Source: Beta vulgaris subsp. vulgaris
Taxonomy: Eukaryota > Streptophyta > Magnoliopsida > Caryophyllales > Amaranthaceae
Direction: 5' to 3'
NCBI RefSeq assembly: GCF_026745355.1
Contig: NC_079205.1
Coordinates: 52,332,283 to 52,396,282, forward strand
Length of the DNA stretch: 64,000 nt
In this document: positions 1 through 12,100 of the stretch, one piece after another
How positions within the stretch are numbered: position 1 is the stretch's first letter
Layout of the letters: every line of letters starts with the position of its first letter
Position numbers and translations under genes: made by a program
The notes under the pieces: model-generated
Seen by the model: only the letters and a program-made list of their open reading frames with translations
The model's database searches: none
What the model was told of the DNA's origin: nothing

Positions 1-746
1 TTAGTCAAATGTTCATATTAGTAAAAAAAAAATTACTTTGAGAGTTATTATTTATTGTCTAAAGTAAGTTCCAAGCACACATAAGTTAGTATAGATTTTA
101 TATAATAGAGATATTGAGTTAAGGATTTTAAGCTTTGAAATAAAGAGAAACCCATTTTTAATCACAATTTATCTCTCCTCACTCATGTCATCTACTCTAG
201 ATGCTAGAACATCTACTCTAGATGCTAGAGCATCACTCTCTCTTCTTCATAACTTCTCAATCAAGTACTAAAGTGTATTTTTTCATAGATCAATTGTTCT
301 CTTCAAGATTTCAGTTTAATTACCCAAGTGGTTGAGAATTAGAAAAAACCTCAAAACCAAAATAAAACCCCAAACAATAATTTTCTCTCTCCTCTGATTT
401 TATACCTGTATTGTGCATGTTCAATTTCTGCATTCTAGAATCGGAATTTGCCCAAACTTTTTATAGTAACTTTATGGAAAAAAATATTGAGGATGGACAT
501 GCTAGTCGTTCTAATGAGTGTTTTATCATTCCTCAATCCTCATGATATGCTCCCTTTGTTGGGTTTACTTCAAAAAAAAAAAAAAAAAAAAAATCAAGAC
601 TTAAAACTAAAAAAGACAGACTCCAAACTTAACTCAACTCCAAAGTCCAAACAATCAAATTGGCACCCACTTCGTCCGCCATAGAAGTTGGACTTTCACC
701 ATCCAATTATCTCTTCATACCCTTGACAAGACTCAAGAGCAAAGAG
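1..746. other. Intergenic DNA upstream of the RING gene
   Basis: AT-rich, with no convincing coding sequence. A 20-bp unit occurs twice at 189-208 and 210-229 (21-bp period). A run of about 22 A lies at 572-593. The frames at 448-684 and 660-746 run through low-complexity DNA. The latter is open upstream of the chosen RING start but contains no ATG before 747. The 5' UTR and promoter of the RING gene presumably lie here, but I see no clear TATA box. Confidence 0.5.
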
Positions 747-3528
747 ATGAAGCATCAACAAGAACAACCCAATAAACAAAACCAAAAACAAGGCAACATC
801 TCCAACCCTACCCTGAACCCAAATCAAAACCCGAACCTAAACCCGTGCCCCATCTGCTTGGGACCCATTTCTCAAGAATCTTTTTTAGATCGTTGCTATC
901 GTACGCCCTCTTCTTCTTCTTTCCTATTCTTGAATTTTGCTTAATTTTAATATCATCTTTTTCTAGGGTAATAACTATATTGATAATAATCCATGTTTGT
1001 ATTTGTTGGGTAGTTCGTTAAACATGCTTATTAATTGAAATATATATTGGGTTATTAAGCTAAGTGTTAATGGGTGTTAAATTGCTGTGATTTATTCAGA
1101 TAGATATTGTTACCAATGCATTATTCGTTGGACTCAAGTGGTTTTAAGCAGCTCATCTTCTTTGCGCCAGCCATCCTCACTTAAATGTCCTTTGTGCAAG
1201 GTTCACTTTTTTGTTTTTGTTTTTGTTTTTGTGAATTATGGAAGATTATTTTTGTATTACCCAAAACTTTATGTTTTACAATATGATCCTGAGTTTTGTG
1301 GATTGTTTGGTTATTTTTTATGCTACTATTGATCTTGAATTGCATGTTATTAATCACATTCTGATGTTACATCATTTGGGGTACTACTTTGTGATTTTGT
1401 CGTTATGTTTACTTTGCCTAGTTTTCTTTCTTTTCTTAATTTAGCAAGCTTGAGCTAGGTGGAGGCATGTTTTAGTAAAAGCTTGAAATTTCATAATTCA
1501 GAGTGATATTCTAGGTCTTGATATTGTTTATTGCAAAGCACAGTCTAGTGTGTTACATGTTTACTTTCAATCTTGAATATTGCTAAACCATGTAGCATAG
1601 AATCGACCAGGGTCCAGAAACGGTGCATTTCTGAAACGTGGACACCTCATAAGTCATAATATCAGCCATTTTCGGGCTTCATTACCTCGAAATTGGATAG
1701 GGGGTTGAAAATGGAAACAAGGAACCTCATATCCCAGAGGTTTCTGTGCTTCGTAGCTGCTAAATAGTGTTGCAGTGACTATCTGGGATGTAAATTTTCT
1801 CTGTTTCTTACCTAGATCACATGTTGTGTACTGCTCATGGCTTCATAGTCACCTTAGTACATGGTTGGTGCATACTTGCAACCCACTTCTTTCGTTTGAA
1901 TTTGTATAGATGATGAAGATGGATTCTAGCCGTAATAGTGAGTGCCTGTTTGGGTGGGTTTGTTTACATATCAATGACAGAGTTTGGTTTTGATATAACA
2001 ATGGTAAAATTGGATCCTGGATCCCACTGTTGACAAGGTCTAAGGAGGTCCATTTGTAAATTGTATAGAAGGAGTATCCAATTTGGACCTGTTCGTGGGT
2101 ACCAGGATACTGTTTTTCAATACCTTACCCCTGAGAAGATGTTTTTGTAAAGGGCGATTGGTAATAGATTTTGCGGGCTTGAGTCTTTTCTATGATTCTC
2201 ACTCTATGTAAGCTTTTAAGTGTTTCAGGGTACCCTACATCTTGTGAAGAGGCTATCCTATCAATGAGCTCTGTCGTTTCAAGGTCTTATGTTTTGAGTA
2301 TAGACTTTATATGTCTGAAAACTTTGGAACTAATGTAGAAAGTATGAAACTCTTTTGTCTAGACTTGCTTCTAGTAGTAGTTTATTTGGTAGTGCATTAT
2401 TTTGCTTGGTCATACTTTAGAAAACTTCCTTCATATCCACTTTTGCTGATCATTTCGTTCACAATTGATGGATAATTTTCTGAACTTTGCACTTTGCAGA
2501 CAGAAAACTATACAATCATGTATGGATATGATGGATATACATTTCAAAAGCATTTCATCGACCAAAACAATGGTAATAGGTATTAGGAAAGGATGCCCTT
2601 TTCTTGGATGGCTAATGTTTACGATATATGGAGGAAGTGATGTGCTCTGAACTTATTCCAACTCTTCTATGAATTTACAGTCACTTCTTCTCAAAGGATC
2701 ACAGGTATAGATTACAGTGCTACTACACCGAACCACAATCAGATCCTTCAACTAATTTATTCAAAGTAGAGCACTATTGGAAGTCACATAAGTACCTTCA
2801 ACGCAGTAGCTGGCTTGAGAAATGGTTAAGAAGGGAGCTACAAGCTCTGATACAGGTGCTCCTACTTCTTGTGTCTTTGTTATGTACCAGTTCCTATTTG
2901 TATGCTAATCTTTTTACCTGGTCATTTACTCATAATCTCTAGTTTTGTATCCTTTTTGTATTCTTCATTGCTGTAAATTTTCATGCTTAACTTGCATGCA
3001 GCTATTAAGTAAAGGTCCTCCAATTGGCTCTGCCTTGTAGGAAGAAGACGTTGAAATCATAATGCATCACATAGTTGGAGTGGTCGAGTCATTCTCAAGA
3101 AGGTACACCTTTTAGCAACCTTTGATAAGTTTCTTATATGCAGATTCTCTAGTTTTCACATTTGTGCTAATATACTGTGGATTGATTAACAGACTTTTTT
3201 ATTTTCATCATTCCCGTGCATATATTTCAGCTATCACCGAAAAGGAAAATCGGGTTCACCAAAGCTAAAACGAGAAGAATTCAAGTCTTTAGTCACTACT
3301 GCTGCAATGCCATTTCTTACTGCTAGAACCAAGCGTTTTGTGGATGAAATGGAATTATTTCTTGCTTCAGGTTTAACTGTCGAGGCCTATGATGGAGCTT
3401 ATAGAAGGTGGCTAGCTTGGAAGAAGCCTGAAGAAACCTCAGAAGATAATGAAGAAACAAGCCGAGAGCGTGAGGCAAGAGCTTCTTACCTATATGTTTT
3501 TGATGATGAGACTGATGAGGTTGATTAA
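747..3528 (+). CDS. C3HC4 RING-finger protein, probable E3 ubiquitin ligase
   Basis: Six exons: 747-900, 1100-1200, 2500-2579, 2681-2855, 3041-3102 and 3231-3528, giving 289 residues. The RING is split over exons 1 and 2, with zinc ligands C34, C37, C50, H52, C55, C58, C81 and C84 (motifs CPIC, CYHRYCYQC, CPLC). RING domains recruit a ubiquitin-loaded E2 enzyme, so an E3 role is inferred; the substrate is unknown. The rest is a Trp- and Tyr-rich region (HRYRLQCYYTEPQ, SSWLEKWLRRELQAL) and an acidic C-terminus ending DDETDEVD. The layout resembles plant RING/U-box proteins sometimes compared with Topors; that link is from memory. The start is the first in-frame ATG, after an N/Q/P-rich leader. 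The exon 3 donor at 2580, not the nearer GT at 2573, is needed to keep frame and is the least certain junction. Introns 2 to 4 show no coding. Confidence 0.82.
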
Positions 3529-4348
3529 ACTGAAAAAGAACATGTACAGAAGTTAGCAGTTCATTTCATCTCAATCAGCATTTCTGTAATGTGGAAAATT
3601 CATGCCTTCTCCTTTTGTATCAACAAACTAGTTCTATCCACTTTGTTGTTGTGAAATTTGTAAGAACTTTAACCTAAATTTTCACCATCATATAAGGAAA
3701 CCCTAATGATACAGGATGTTCTTAGATTTCAAGATATCGACTTTTAATACTTCCTCCGTTTTTTTTAAAGTTACACTTTCCTAAAACGGAATGGTGCAAA
3801 ATACATGTTACACTTTTTTTTATTTCCTAAATTAGTAAGTTTTGTCCTGTAAATGACTAACTTACCCTTACTACAATTTAGAAAATTAAAACCCACTTAA
3901 TTTATTCTATTAAAACAAATCTAATCTAATCAAATGTTAACTATTCCCACCATCTTACAAGGCGTGCCAACTTCTGCTACCCGTACATCGACTTTTGCAT
4001 CTTCTACGCCCGCTGCCCATACATCTACCATGACACCTTTGCTTTCACCTCCAGTCTGTCAGAGGACCTACCGGCGACTTTCGGCCACCACTCTGTCTTC
4101 TCTTGATGCCATTTGCGGAGTCTGATGAGTCCACACCTAGTTCATCTAGACCTAAACAAAAGAAGAAGAAGAAGAAGGGGGATTAGCACTTTCATTTATT
4201 GTTTGTATTGTTAGTTAGTTAACACTATGTTACATTTTAAACTATGTTTGTGATTGATTTATCATTATATGTCATTTTCTTAATCTTCCTTCATCATTAA
4301 GTAATTATTGGCTTAATCATTAGTTCTTATGAATTTTATGATGGATGA
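3529..4348. other. Intergenic DNA with one Stowaway-like end and a possible transposase tail
   Basis: After the RING gene 3' UTR, a Stowaway-type end (TACTTCCTCCGTTTTTTTT) sits near 3748, but I found no matching second end. At about 4108-4186 a frame reads MPFAESDESTPSS and then a run of lysines to a stop, like the basic tail of a plant transposase. It is short and isolated, so I do not call it a gene. It may belong with the hairpin array just downstream. Confidence 0.4.
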
Positions 4349-4410
4349 ACTTGTTGTTTGGTGATTGATGTGTGGATAAACTTGTTGTTTGGTGATTGAT
4401 GTGTGGATAA
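4349..4410. repeat. Tandem repeat, 31-bp unit x 2
   Basis: Two essentially identical 31-bp copies (4349-4379 and 4380-4410) beginning ACTTGTTGTTTGGTGATTG, followed by a diverged partial copy. Confidence 0.9.
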
Positions 4411-4549
4411 TCTTGATGTTGTTGGATGAAATGAGAGATTAGTGGATTTGGTGTTGGAATTGCAGGTTGGAGAGCTGATTTTGTGGTGTTTCTGACATTT
4501 TGTCCAATTATGGAAAAGCAGAAGTGGCTAGTAACTCTCGGCATATTAT

Positions 4550-4736
4550 CTGCTAGTCGAAGTAGCAGTTTGCAAATGCCCAGAGTTGGGCAGGAGCTGG
4601 TTCCCCACAACTAACCGCTACTCCGAGTGGCGGTTCATGCTCATAAACTGCTACTCTAAGTAGCGGTTTATCATTGCTAACCGCTATTTGTAGTAGCGGT
4701 TTGTATAAAACTGAACCGCTACTTTGAGTAGCGGTT
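4550..4736. repeat. Array of five inverted repeats with core AACCGCTACT
   Basis: Five hairpins lie in 187 bp: 4550-4568 (arms CTGCTA/TAGCAG), 4613-4635 (AACCGCTACT, loop CCG, AGTGGCGGTT), 4645-4669 (AAACTGCTACT, loop CTA, AGTAGCGGTTT), 4679-4701 (AACCGCTA, 7-nt loop, TAGCGGTT) and 4714-4736 (AACCGCTACT, loop TTG, AGTAGCGGTT). Loops are 3 or 7 nt. Such arrays fit subterminal repeats of a DNA transposon, but no terminal repeats or target-site duplication were found, so the host element is unknown. Confidence 0.85.
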
Positions 4737-4873
4737 TAATTTGGCAAAAACAGAAAAAAAAATCCCACATATCATACGTGGACGGTACCCATGGAATTAA
4801 TTTGGACTTTGGCGCATATGAGGAATTAATATTCCTCTATTATTCATGAAAAAAATTCATTATATGTTTGGTA

Positions 4874-5480
4874 TCTCTATTATATAAGTGAAGGGGGAGG
4901 AAGACGGTGTACCCTCTTAAAAAGTCTAATATACCCTTAATGAATTTAAATTGTCATATATGTTAAATAATTTTTTTCTCTCCTACTTGCCATATTGAAC
5001 AAGTTAATAATGGAATTGAATTTGAAATTTCAATTAAATATTAAATTAAGGAGAATGATTTAAAATGACAATATAACTTGATTGACACAATTAGAAGAAA
5101 AAATAAAAATTTGAATTTCATATTAATAATTATACTCATAATATTCAAAACCTAAATGTTGCTTATTCTTCAATAATATCTATTATGTAAATCAAACTCT
5201 TTTCGACGATTGAACCTGATACATATAATTTTTCCACTTTATTTGAGCATAAACTTTCTTCTACTGTATATTTCTTTCACTTGATAATATATTTGAATAA
5301 CGATGAATAAATAACTAAAAAAACCAATGAAGCATTGATTTAAGAAAAATAAAGTTAAAAAATTAATAATAATTATAAATATATTTTCAAATCAAATTTT
5401 TTGTAACACGAATTAATTAATAATTGAGAAAATTAAAAAAATTAACAAAACATATATGCATAACATGCAAAAAATGCTAG
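4874..5480 (+). mobile_element. Non-autonomous Helitron
   Basis: It starts TCTCTATTATATAAG after a host A (4873) and ends CTAG before a host T (5481), the A|T insertion habit of Helitrons. A short hairpin (TGCAT-AAC-ATGCA, 5457-5469) lies 7 nt before the CTAG end. The interior is AT-rich and has no RepHel coding. A second element with the same 5' end is at 26720-27315. Confidence 0.75.
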
Positions 5481-5544
5481 TATATAAATAATGTAAGATG
5501 ATCAAAGTATAATTGTGAATAATTTAAAAGTCAAAATGACATAA

Positions 5545-6468
5545 GAGCACAACCAATGGTTGCACTATAATTTGGGGTCATTGATTATTTTATTACTTTC
5601 TCACCCTTCCACCCACCCCACCATATTTTCTCTTTCCTCCAATTCTTCTTTGCTCCTCTTTTTCTTGGTCTATCATGAAGAGTTTGACATCAATTTTTTG
5701 CCCAATTTTTTTCTCTCTCCTAATAAACTAATAATACTTTTACACTCTCTTTTCATAACCCACAAGGAGGGCAACCACTAGGAGTACTCTAAGAGCATAC
5801 CTAGTGGTTGGACTCTTGGGAGTTCATGAGGAGAGAGAGGGAAAAAGTAATAATAAAAAATAGGAGAGAGAGTACAAAGAGGAGAGAGAAGAAGATGAAC
5901 TGGGCATTGGGTGGACCGTTCATCCCAAAAACTTATCAGCCAAAGTTATATAAAGGTGGACATGTGGCAAGAGTATATTGGGTTAGTTAATTTGGTTTTA
6001 ATTTTTTGGGGTATGGTAAATAGTACTCCCTCTGTCTTTTTTTATTTGCTACATTTTGCTATTTAGGGGTGTTTCAATTTATTTGCTACATTTGCAAATA
6101 TTTCCATATATAGTACATAGGTCCCACACTTTATTTACAAATTTGCCATCACTCTCTTCTTGATTTTGTAAATATTTCCATATATAATACATAGGTCCCA
6201 CAATTTACCTATTTGCTTTTTTGTTAATTCCATTTATGTCAATGGTCCCCACTCCCTCCTTGGTCTTTGTGAAAAAGTGCTTGTAGCAAATAAAAAAAGA
6301 CGGAGGGAGTAGGAGAGAGAGTTTGATGATCCTTTAAATCAGTCTAACCATTGGGAGTAAAAAAAAAAAAGAGTTTCTGGATAAGTTGGGCATAAATGAG
6401 GTGGAGGAAAGAGAAAGTAATAAAATAATTAGTGACCCCTAAAATTGGTCTAACCATTGGTTATGCTC
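5545..6468. mobile_element. Composite of Tourist-like MITEs
   Basis: The outer ends are GAGCACAACCAATGG (5545) and CCATTGGTTATGCTC (ending 6468), flanked by TAA on both sides, as in PIF/Harbinger-type MITEs. A related pair of ends (ACCACTAGGAGTACTC then TAAGAGCATACCTAGTGG, about 5775-5806) lies inside, so two related copies seem to sit side by side or nested. A Stowaway element is inserted at 6026-6309. There is no coding capacity. Confidence 0.65.
6026..6309. mobile_element. Stowaway MITE
   Basis: TA target duplication (6024-6025, 6310-6311). The terminal inverted repeats begin CTCCCTCTGTCTTTTTTTAT and agree over about 28 bp with one mismatch. It is nested in the Tourist-like composite. Confidence 0.88.
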
Positions 6469-6679
6469 TAACTGTAGATAACTCAAAAAATGGACGAAAG
6501 TGAAAATCAAACCGCAACAATCATGACTTCATGAGTAAAAAGAGGGAGTACAAGTACAGTTGTACTATTTGTAGTGAGAACAGAAACCTGACATCTGTAC
6601 AACGTTAGCCTTTCGTCTCTCCCACTACCTTCTTCTGAAAGACGAGTGAGAGAAGTGAGTAAGATTGAGAGAGAGAAAT

Positions 6680-9600
6680 ATGGAGTCAGACTATGGAGCT
6701 TTCATGGAGAAATTCACACTATCTCCATCATCTTCTTCTGGGGAACTTTCCTTAACTGGTCTCAATTTTGCTGTCAAAGAAATGTGAGTAACTTTGCATG
6801 GAATTATCATTTGCCTTGATTAATTGTTCTAGCAATTCTTTCACCCCAATTTGCATTAGCTGTTAACTACTTCCATTTGATGTTAGGATTTTTTGTCAAT
6901 TAATCTTGTTTCTGCAAGTGTTATTATTTTTTTTTTTATCGTAGTTGAACACTACCTGCTGAAAACTTACCACAAGATATAATTGTACTCCCTGTGTTCC
7001 TGATCGATGTTCCCAGTTTAACCAGCACATTTACCAATGTACATCTTTGACTATTAGGCCTTGTTTGGTTGACATCCAATTACCTAGGAATTGCAAGTTC
7101 CTAGGAAGTGCAAGTATAAGTAGATGTTTGTTTAACTAGAGCATAGAGAGTGGAACTTCCTAGGAAGTTCTAATTCCCACACAATAGGGGAAGTTGCTTA
7201 CCTAGTTCCCCTAGGTAAGTGCCACTTCCCATGGGAATTCCATCTTCCCATAGCCTACCAAACAATTTTGCTTACTTCCTAGGAAGTGAAATTTCATGGG
7301 AAGTGAAAAATCAAGGGAAGATCAACTTCCCAAGTGCAACCAAACGAGACCTTAGTATATGTAACTACGTACTAGTAAAAAGCAATAAAATTTATTACTA
7401 TTAAAAGTAGTCAATGAAAAGAATTAAATAAGATACTACTTCATGTGTTTTTTTTGTTCTTCCTATTTTGACTTTCCCGTTTGCCAATATACGTCTTTAA
7501 CCTTAAATATATTTCATTGTGTATTAGGAAAAGTTATGATGATTCAATATTAATAAGGTACTCACTCATTGAGACGAATCAAACAAGACTCCACATGACT
7601 ATATTTTTTTTATCATATGTTGAAAGTAAGTTAGAAGATTCTCTCCAGTTGTGAATAGTGTCAAGATTCTAAATAGGAAGCATAAGAAGAAACGGAAGGA
7701 GTACGTGATTATGTTATTTCTTATATAATGAGAAAAATCTAGAAGATTCCATATAAATCTATATAGTGCTATGTTTCTAAGTTGGAACATCAGTAAGGAA
7801 CGGAAGAGGAGAAAGTAATGAAATATAGAAAGTTGAAGTTTTTTCTCATGGGAAATATAGAAAGTTGTTTACTTAGGGGAGCTATGGAAGTTAATTACTC
7901 CACTTATTGAAATTTTTGTGTGTTTACGTCAACCAAATAATTTGACTGTTTTTTCACCCTTAGAAATTTCCACTTTTCATGCATTTTTTAAATTTTTTTT
8001 TAGTGTCAACCAAACAAGCACTTAAAGTAATCTGCAACTTTTCTTTTGCCATTAGAAGCAAGTTAGTATCCAGAAGTCACAAGCATAATTTTAAAGAACT
8101 TGTCGTTGGGCAGATTTGATGTGGAAGGGTTTGTAACTGGGTTTGGAAATCCTGATTGGGCAAGAACACATACAACAGCCAATTCCACAGCCCCTGCTGT
8201 TTTGGCCCTCTTAAGGGCAGGTGCTACTTGTGTTGGCAGAACGGTCATGGATGAAATGGCTTACAGGTTAGTTTTTTCAGTTGGGATTCTAATAATCTAT
8301 CTGATTATGCCCTTTTTTTTTTGTGAGGTTGTATACAGAATGACTTAAAAAAGTAGGTAGTATTTGATATCATTTCAACTGCATATATTCGAAGAGAATG
8401 TTACTCGTCTTTCTTGCTAATCTGATAGTTTATAATGTCCGCAAATCCATATACTCCCTCTCTTACTTTTGAACCTCATCAGATGGGTCCTTTTGTTATC
8501 AACATCATCTAATTTATTTACTTTTATATTGCAAGCCAAAAAGAAGAGGAACATCTACTTGCAAACGGAGGGAGTATTTGCTAAATATATTTCCTGTGAA
8601 CATGTTAGAAATCCGTAGAATTCAGATTTCTAATCTGTTTATAGTTTCTTTTCCATTGGATTGTGTTATTTCTGATGAAGTGTGATGGTATAGCTAAAGT
8701 GTCTTCTCTTGTGGTAATTCATTCACTTTCCGAGATTCTTTAACATGGAGAATGTATTTCTCTGTCACCACAATATAAGAAAACTATGCATGATACTTGT
8801 GTATACTTGAGAAGTTAGAGGCAATTGATTTTCTCAAATATACGGTATGAAAACAGAACTTTTTAAATTGGTCAAGAGTCCTAGGAGTCTAGGACAGCCT
8901 ACTGGTCGAGTGGTCTTGACTCATTTTTATATGATTACCCAGAAGTTTATACGATGTAATTCTAAACAAATACATTGCCATTTTCTTTGACAGCATAAAT
9001 GGCGAAAACATACATTATGGTACACCTAGAAACCCTTGCTCAGCAGATCGAGTTCCCGGAGGATCTTCTAGTGGATCTGCTGTTGCAGTTGGTGCAAACA
9101 TTGTAGATTTTTCTTTGGGTGTGTTATTTTTCTCTTTTTGAAAAAGTACTTTTTATTATACGTCAGCAATGGTGGAACTGTCATTTCTCTCATTTTTTTA
9201 GGTACTGACACTGGAGGAAGCGTAAGAGTCCCAGCAGCGTTCTGTAAAATTTATGGAATTCGTCCTTCTCATGGGGTTGTGTCTGTCGATGGTGTTGTTC
9301 CGATGGCTCAAAGCTTTGATACAGTCGGTAAAAGATGCAACAATATGACAACTTGAGCATATTTCAAAGTTTCACTTTTATCTCCAAGTGCAATTTGATT
9401 CTATGATAGAGTAACTTTCTGTCAGCATTTTGTCTTGAACTAGACGAGATTTAAGTATATTCTAAAATGCAAAGTTTCAGTAGTCTATCAACTCCTGCAT
9501 TTGGACTGCATCAGTAGATTCACACTTTATTATGATGTCCAATATGCGTACTTTTTCTAAGCTTGATTACATCTGTGATCTTCAGAAATTCAAATTGACA

Positions 9601-11411
9601 TGAGTGTAATATTACAGTACACATATTGAAAATTAAGCTATCTCTCAGGATGGTTTGCTAGGGATCCGGCAATCTTGAAGAGAGTAGGGGATGTGCTACT
9701 TCCAACCGTTGATGCACCTCTAGCGAATCCTAGTTCAATAATCTTTGCCGAAGACTGTTTCAAGCTTCTAAACATTCCAATCGATAGAGTAAAACAAGTT
9801 CTAGTCAACACTTTGGAGAAATTGTTTGGAGGTAAGTCCGTTGAATTGCTGCGCATGGTAGTTTCTGGTTTTGGGAAATGTAGGTGTTTTTCTTAAACAG
9901 ACTGCATACAATTCATAAGCTAGTAGTCTGATATGAGTTCTAGGAGGAATTTGTTTCTATATTGATGAGTGAAACTTCCCTACTCATCAATTTGTTTCTC
10001 AAACTGTCTTGTCATTTCTCTAACCATTATTTCAGGTCAGGTTTTAAAGTATATGGATATTGGGAACTATGTAGAGGAAAATGTTTCAAGTCTAAAGCAT
10101 TTCATGAGCCAGGGTGGTGATGCAAAAGAATACAGCATACCATCGCTGGTAGCCCTTTCAAGTGCTATGCGGCTGCTACAAAGGTACAGCTCACTAGTAA
10201 ATTAACCCAATACAATTAGACCATCAAATTCATAAACATCTCAACTTTCATCCATTTTCCTAAAATAATGTCAACTTTGGATTACATCAAGAATAATTTC
10301 AAGTTTAGGGGGGACTTTCTTAAAAATCCAAATTCTTCTTTTTTTTTTTAATCTTTTTTGTCTTCATTAATTATTTTAGGGGTGTGGTATAGAACAAAAT
10401 AAATAAGTTGGATAGTTTTGAGAGGCTGCCACGAAGCTTGGGATTATCCTAAGACAATTAAAAAACTGGGATTATTTTGGGAAGATGAGTCAAAGTTGAG
10501 ATTATCTATGTCAAGCTTTTTTTTAACCAAGTAACTGGGCTTATTGTTTTTCTTGCCATAAGTTTATATTTTGCTGTGGCTTACTCTTTTCTCTATTATT
10601 ATTCGAAGTGTAGATATGAGTTTAAGATTAACCATGGTGAGTGGGTCTCTTCCACAAAACCTATTCTGGGACCAGGAATAAACGAACGAGTTTGGGAGGC
10701 TGTGCGGGCTACTGATGATAAGATCGACATTTGCCACTCTGTCAGGACTGAATTGCGGGCTGCTCTTGCTTCTCTCCTAGGGGTATTTACTATGACTTGC
10801 TATGATAATTCCATCCTTTACTTTGGTAACATTGCCTCAACATTCAGAAATGCCTATGTATTGATACCACAAAATTCTATCACATTCAACCCTTCTTAGT
10901 TCAATATGACAAACTTTTGAAACTTTTGGCAATGATTTAGCTCCTCTTCGTTTCCTTACTGTTAACACCCTTTTTTTGTCATATTTACATTATTCAGATT
11001 AGTAATTCTTTTTGTAGGATGTTGGTATCCTTGCTATCCCGACTGTTCCTGGTCCACCACCTAAACTGCAAACCGAGCCATCTACTTTGGAAACCTTTCG
11101 AGCTAGAGCTTTCAGCTTACTCTCCATTGCCGGAGTATCTGGATTTTGTCAGGTTTTTCCTTTCTCATAAGCAAAGACAATGCATCAAAAGCTTCATTTC
11201 TATTCTATGTGTCTCGTCCTCCTTTTTTCATGATTAGAATCTTCCTTTATCTTTGCAGGTAAGCATACCGCTAGGATTATACGATGATCTTCCTGTGTCT
11301 GTGTCGCTGTTGGCTAAACATGGTTCTGATATGTTTCTAATGAGTCTTGTAGAGAATCTTTGTCCAACTCTCAAGGAACATATTGATGCTGCTACAAGAT
11401 CTAGCCTGTAA
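6680..11411 (+). CDS. AMI1: Amidase 1-like (amidase-signature hydrolase)
   Basis: Nine exons: 6680-6783, 8114-8266, 8994-9118, 9202-9327, 9649-9831, 10036-10183, 10614-10782, 11018-11152 and 11259-11411, giving 431 residues, the usual length for plant AMI1. The Ser-cisSer-Lys catalytic triad of the family is present: K33 (NFAVKE), S110 (PGGSSSGSA) and S134 (TDTGGSVRVPA), with the expected 24-residue spacing between the serines. The family hydrolyses amides; Arabidopsis AMI1 converts indole-3-acetamide to the auxin indole-3-acetic acid in the cytosol. There is no TPR tail of the chloroplast Toc64/OEP64 relatives, and the protein ends soon after the catalytic fold. Introns 1, 2 and 6 carry MITEs. 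The frame is open throughout, so the gene looks intact. Substrate preference is inferred from the family. Confidence 0.93.
7057..7351. mobile_element. Tourist-like MITE in AMI1 intron 1
   Basis: The inverted ends GGCCTTGTTTGGTTG and CAACCAAACGAGACC are flanked by TTA on both sides (7054-7056, 7352-7354), the PIF/Harbinger signature. The interior is rich in the motif CTAGGAAGT. No coding. Confidence 0.82.
7436..7701. mobile_element. Stowaway-like MITE in AMI1 intron 1
   Basis: TA-flanked ends CTACTTCATGTG and AAACGGAAGGAG, with inverted similarity extending into CTTCCTATTT. It is more diverged than its neighbours. A partial relative (TACTCCCTGTGTTCC, 6985) is truncated by the Tourist-like element. 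Confidence 0.6.
8454..8574. mobile_element. Short Stowaway MITE in AMI1 intron 2
   Basis: TA duplication at 8452-8453 and 8575-8576. The ends are CTCCCTCTCTTACTTTTG and GCAAACGGAGGGAG. About 121 bp, no coding. Confidence 0.75.
10217..10512. mobile_element. MITE-like inverted repeat in AMI1 intron 6
   Basis: The left part contains CATCTCAACTTTCATCC and TAAAATAATGTCAACTTTGG; the right part contains the inverse pattern (GGGATTATTTTGGGAAGATG, then CAAAGTTGAGATTATC). Boundaries are approximate. The same pattern recurs at about 49420-49715, so this is a dispersed family. Confidence 0.5.
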
Positions 11412-11469
11412 ATCCTAATTTGATATTTGATGTACAGTATCCTTTTTGTTAATTATGACTTGAAATCTT

Positions 11470-12100
11470 GTGAATGACATAAGGCTGACTTTGAATGCAC
11501 ATATATCCCAATCTATAAATGATTTTGATGTGATTCAAATTGGAAGTGATAGCTTGTTCAAAGAGCTTTCCAACGATAGGTCATATGTCAAATTCCGATA
11601 AGAAACGAGAAAGTTATGCCTGTTTTACGAATGACTGACGAAACTGTTTCGTACCGGGCTCGAAAACCCGCGGGCGCGGGCTATATCCCGCGGGCGGGCA
11701 GAACATCTGTGAGAATGGGGATGACTGGCCGCGGGCGCGGGGTACACCCTGCGGGTCGGGCGCTGAACGCGTGTTTTGATATGTTTTCGTTTCTAAGTTA
11801 TCTTTTAGGGTTTGTACGGGTTCCTTATGATTATAAAAGGGCTCTTAGTGTTCATTATTATTAACACAACTTATGAAACACTTTTAGCCTCTAGATTTAG
11901 GATTCTTGTATTATTCTCTCTGATTTTCTCCATTATAGTGAAGAAGCTTTAATCCCCCACCTGTGGATGTAGGTCAAATTTGACTGAACCACGTAAATCC
12001 TTGTGTTATTCGTTTGTTCATCTTTATAGTTTTCTTACCTTCATTATTTCATTGATTTTCTGTTCCGCATTAATCAAACTACAACACCTATTTCCTAACA
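11470..12100 (+). mobile_element. LTR-retrotransposon remnant or solo LTR with GC-rich core
   Basis: Downstream of AMI1, a non-coding block carries a GC-rich core (11640-11770, several CCCGCGGGCG-type words), a TATAAAAG-like box near 11834 and the words GTGGATGTAGGTC and GAACCACGTAAA (11962-11997), which I associate with the U5 end of plant LTRs. It may end TTCCTAACA near 12100. No target-site duplication or second LTR was found. The open frame at 11616-11864 has no recognisable protein features. Confidence 0.5.

Noticed and set aside
2573..2574. Nearer GT donor for RING exon 3
   Set aside because: Using it shifts the next exon out of the frame that encodes the conserved HRYRLQCYYTEPQ stretch; the donor at 2580 keeps the frame.
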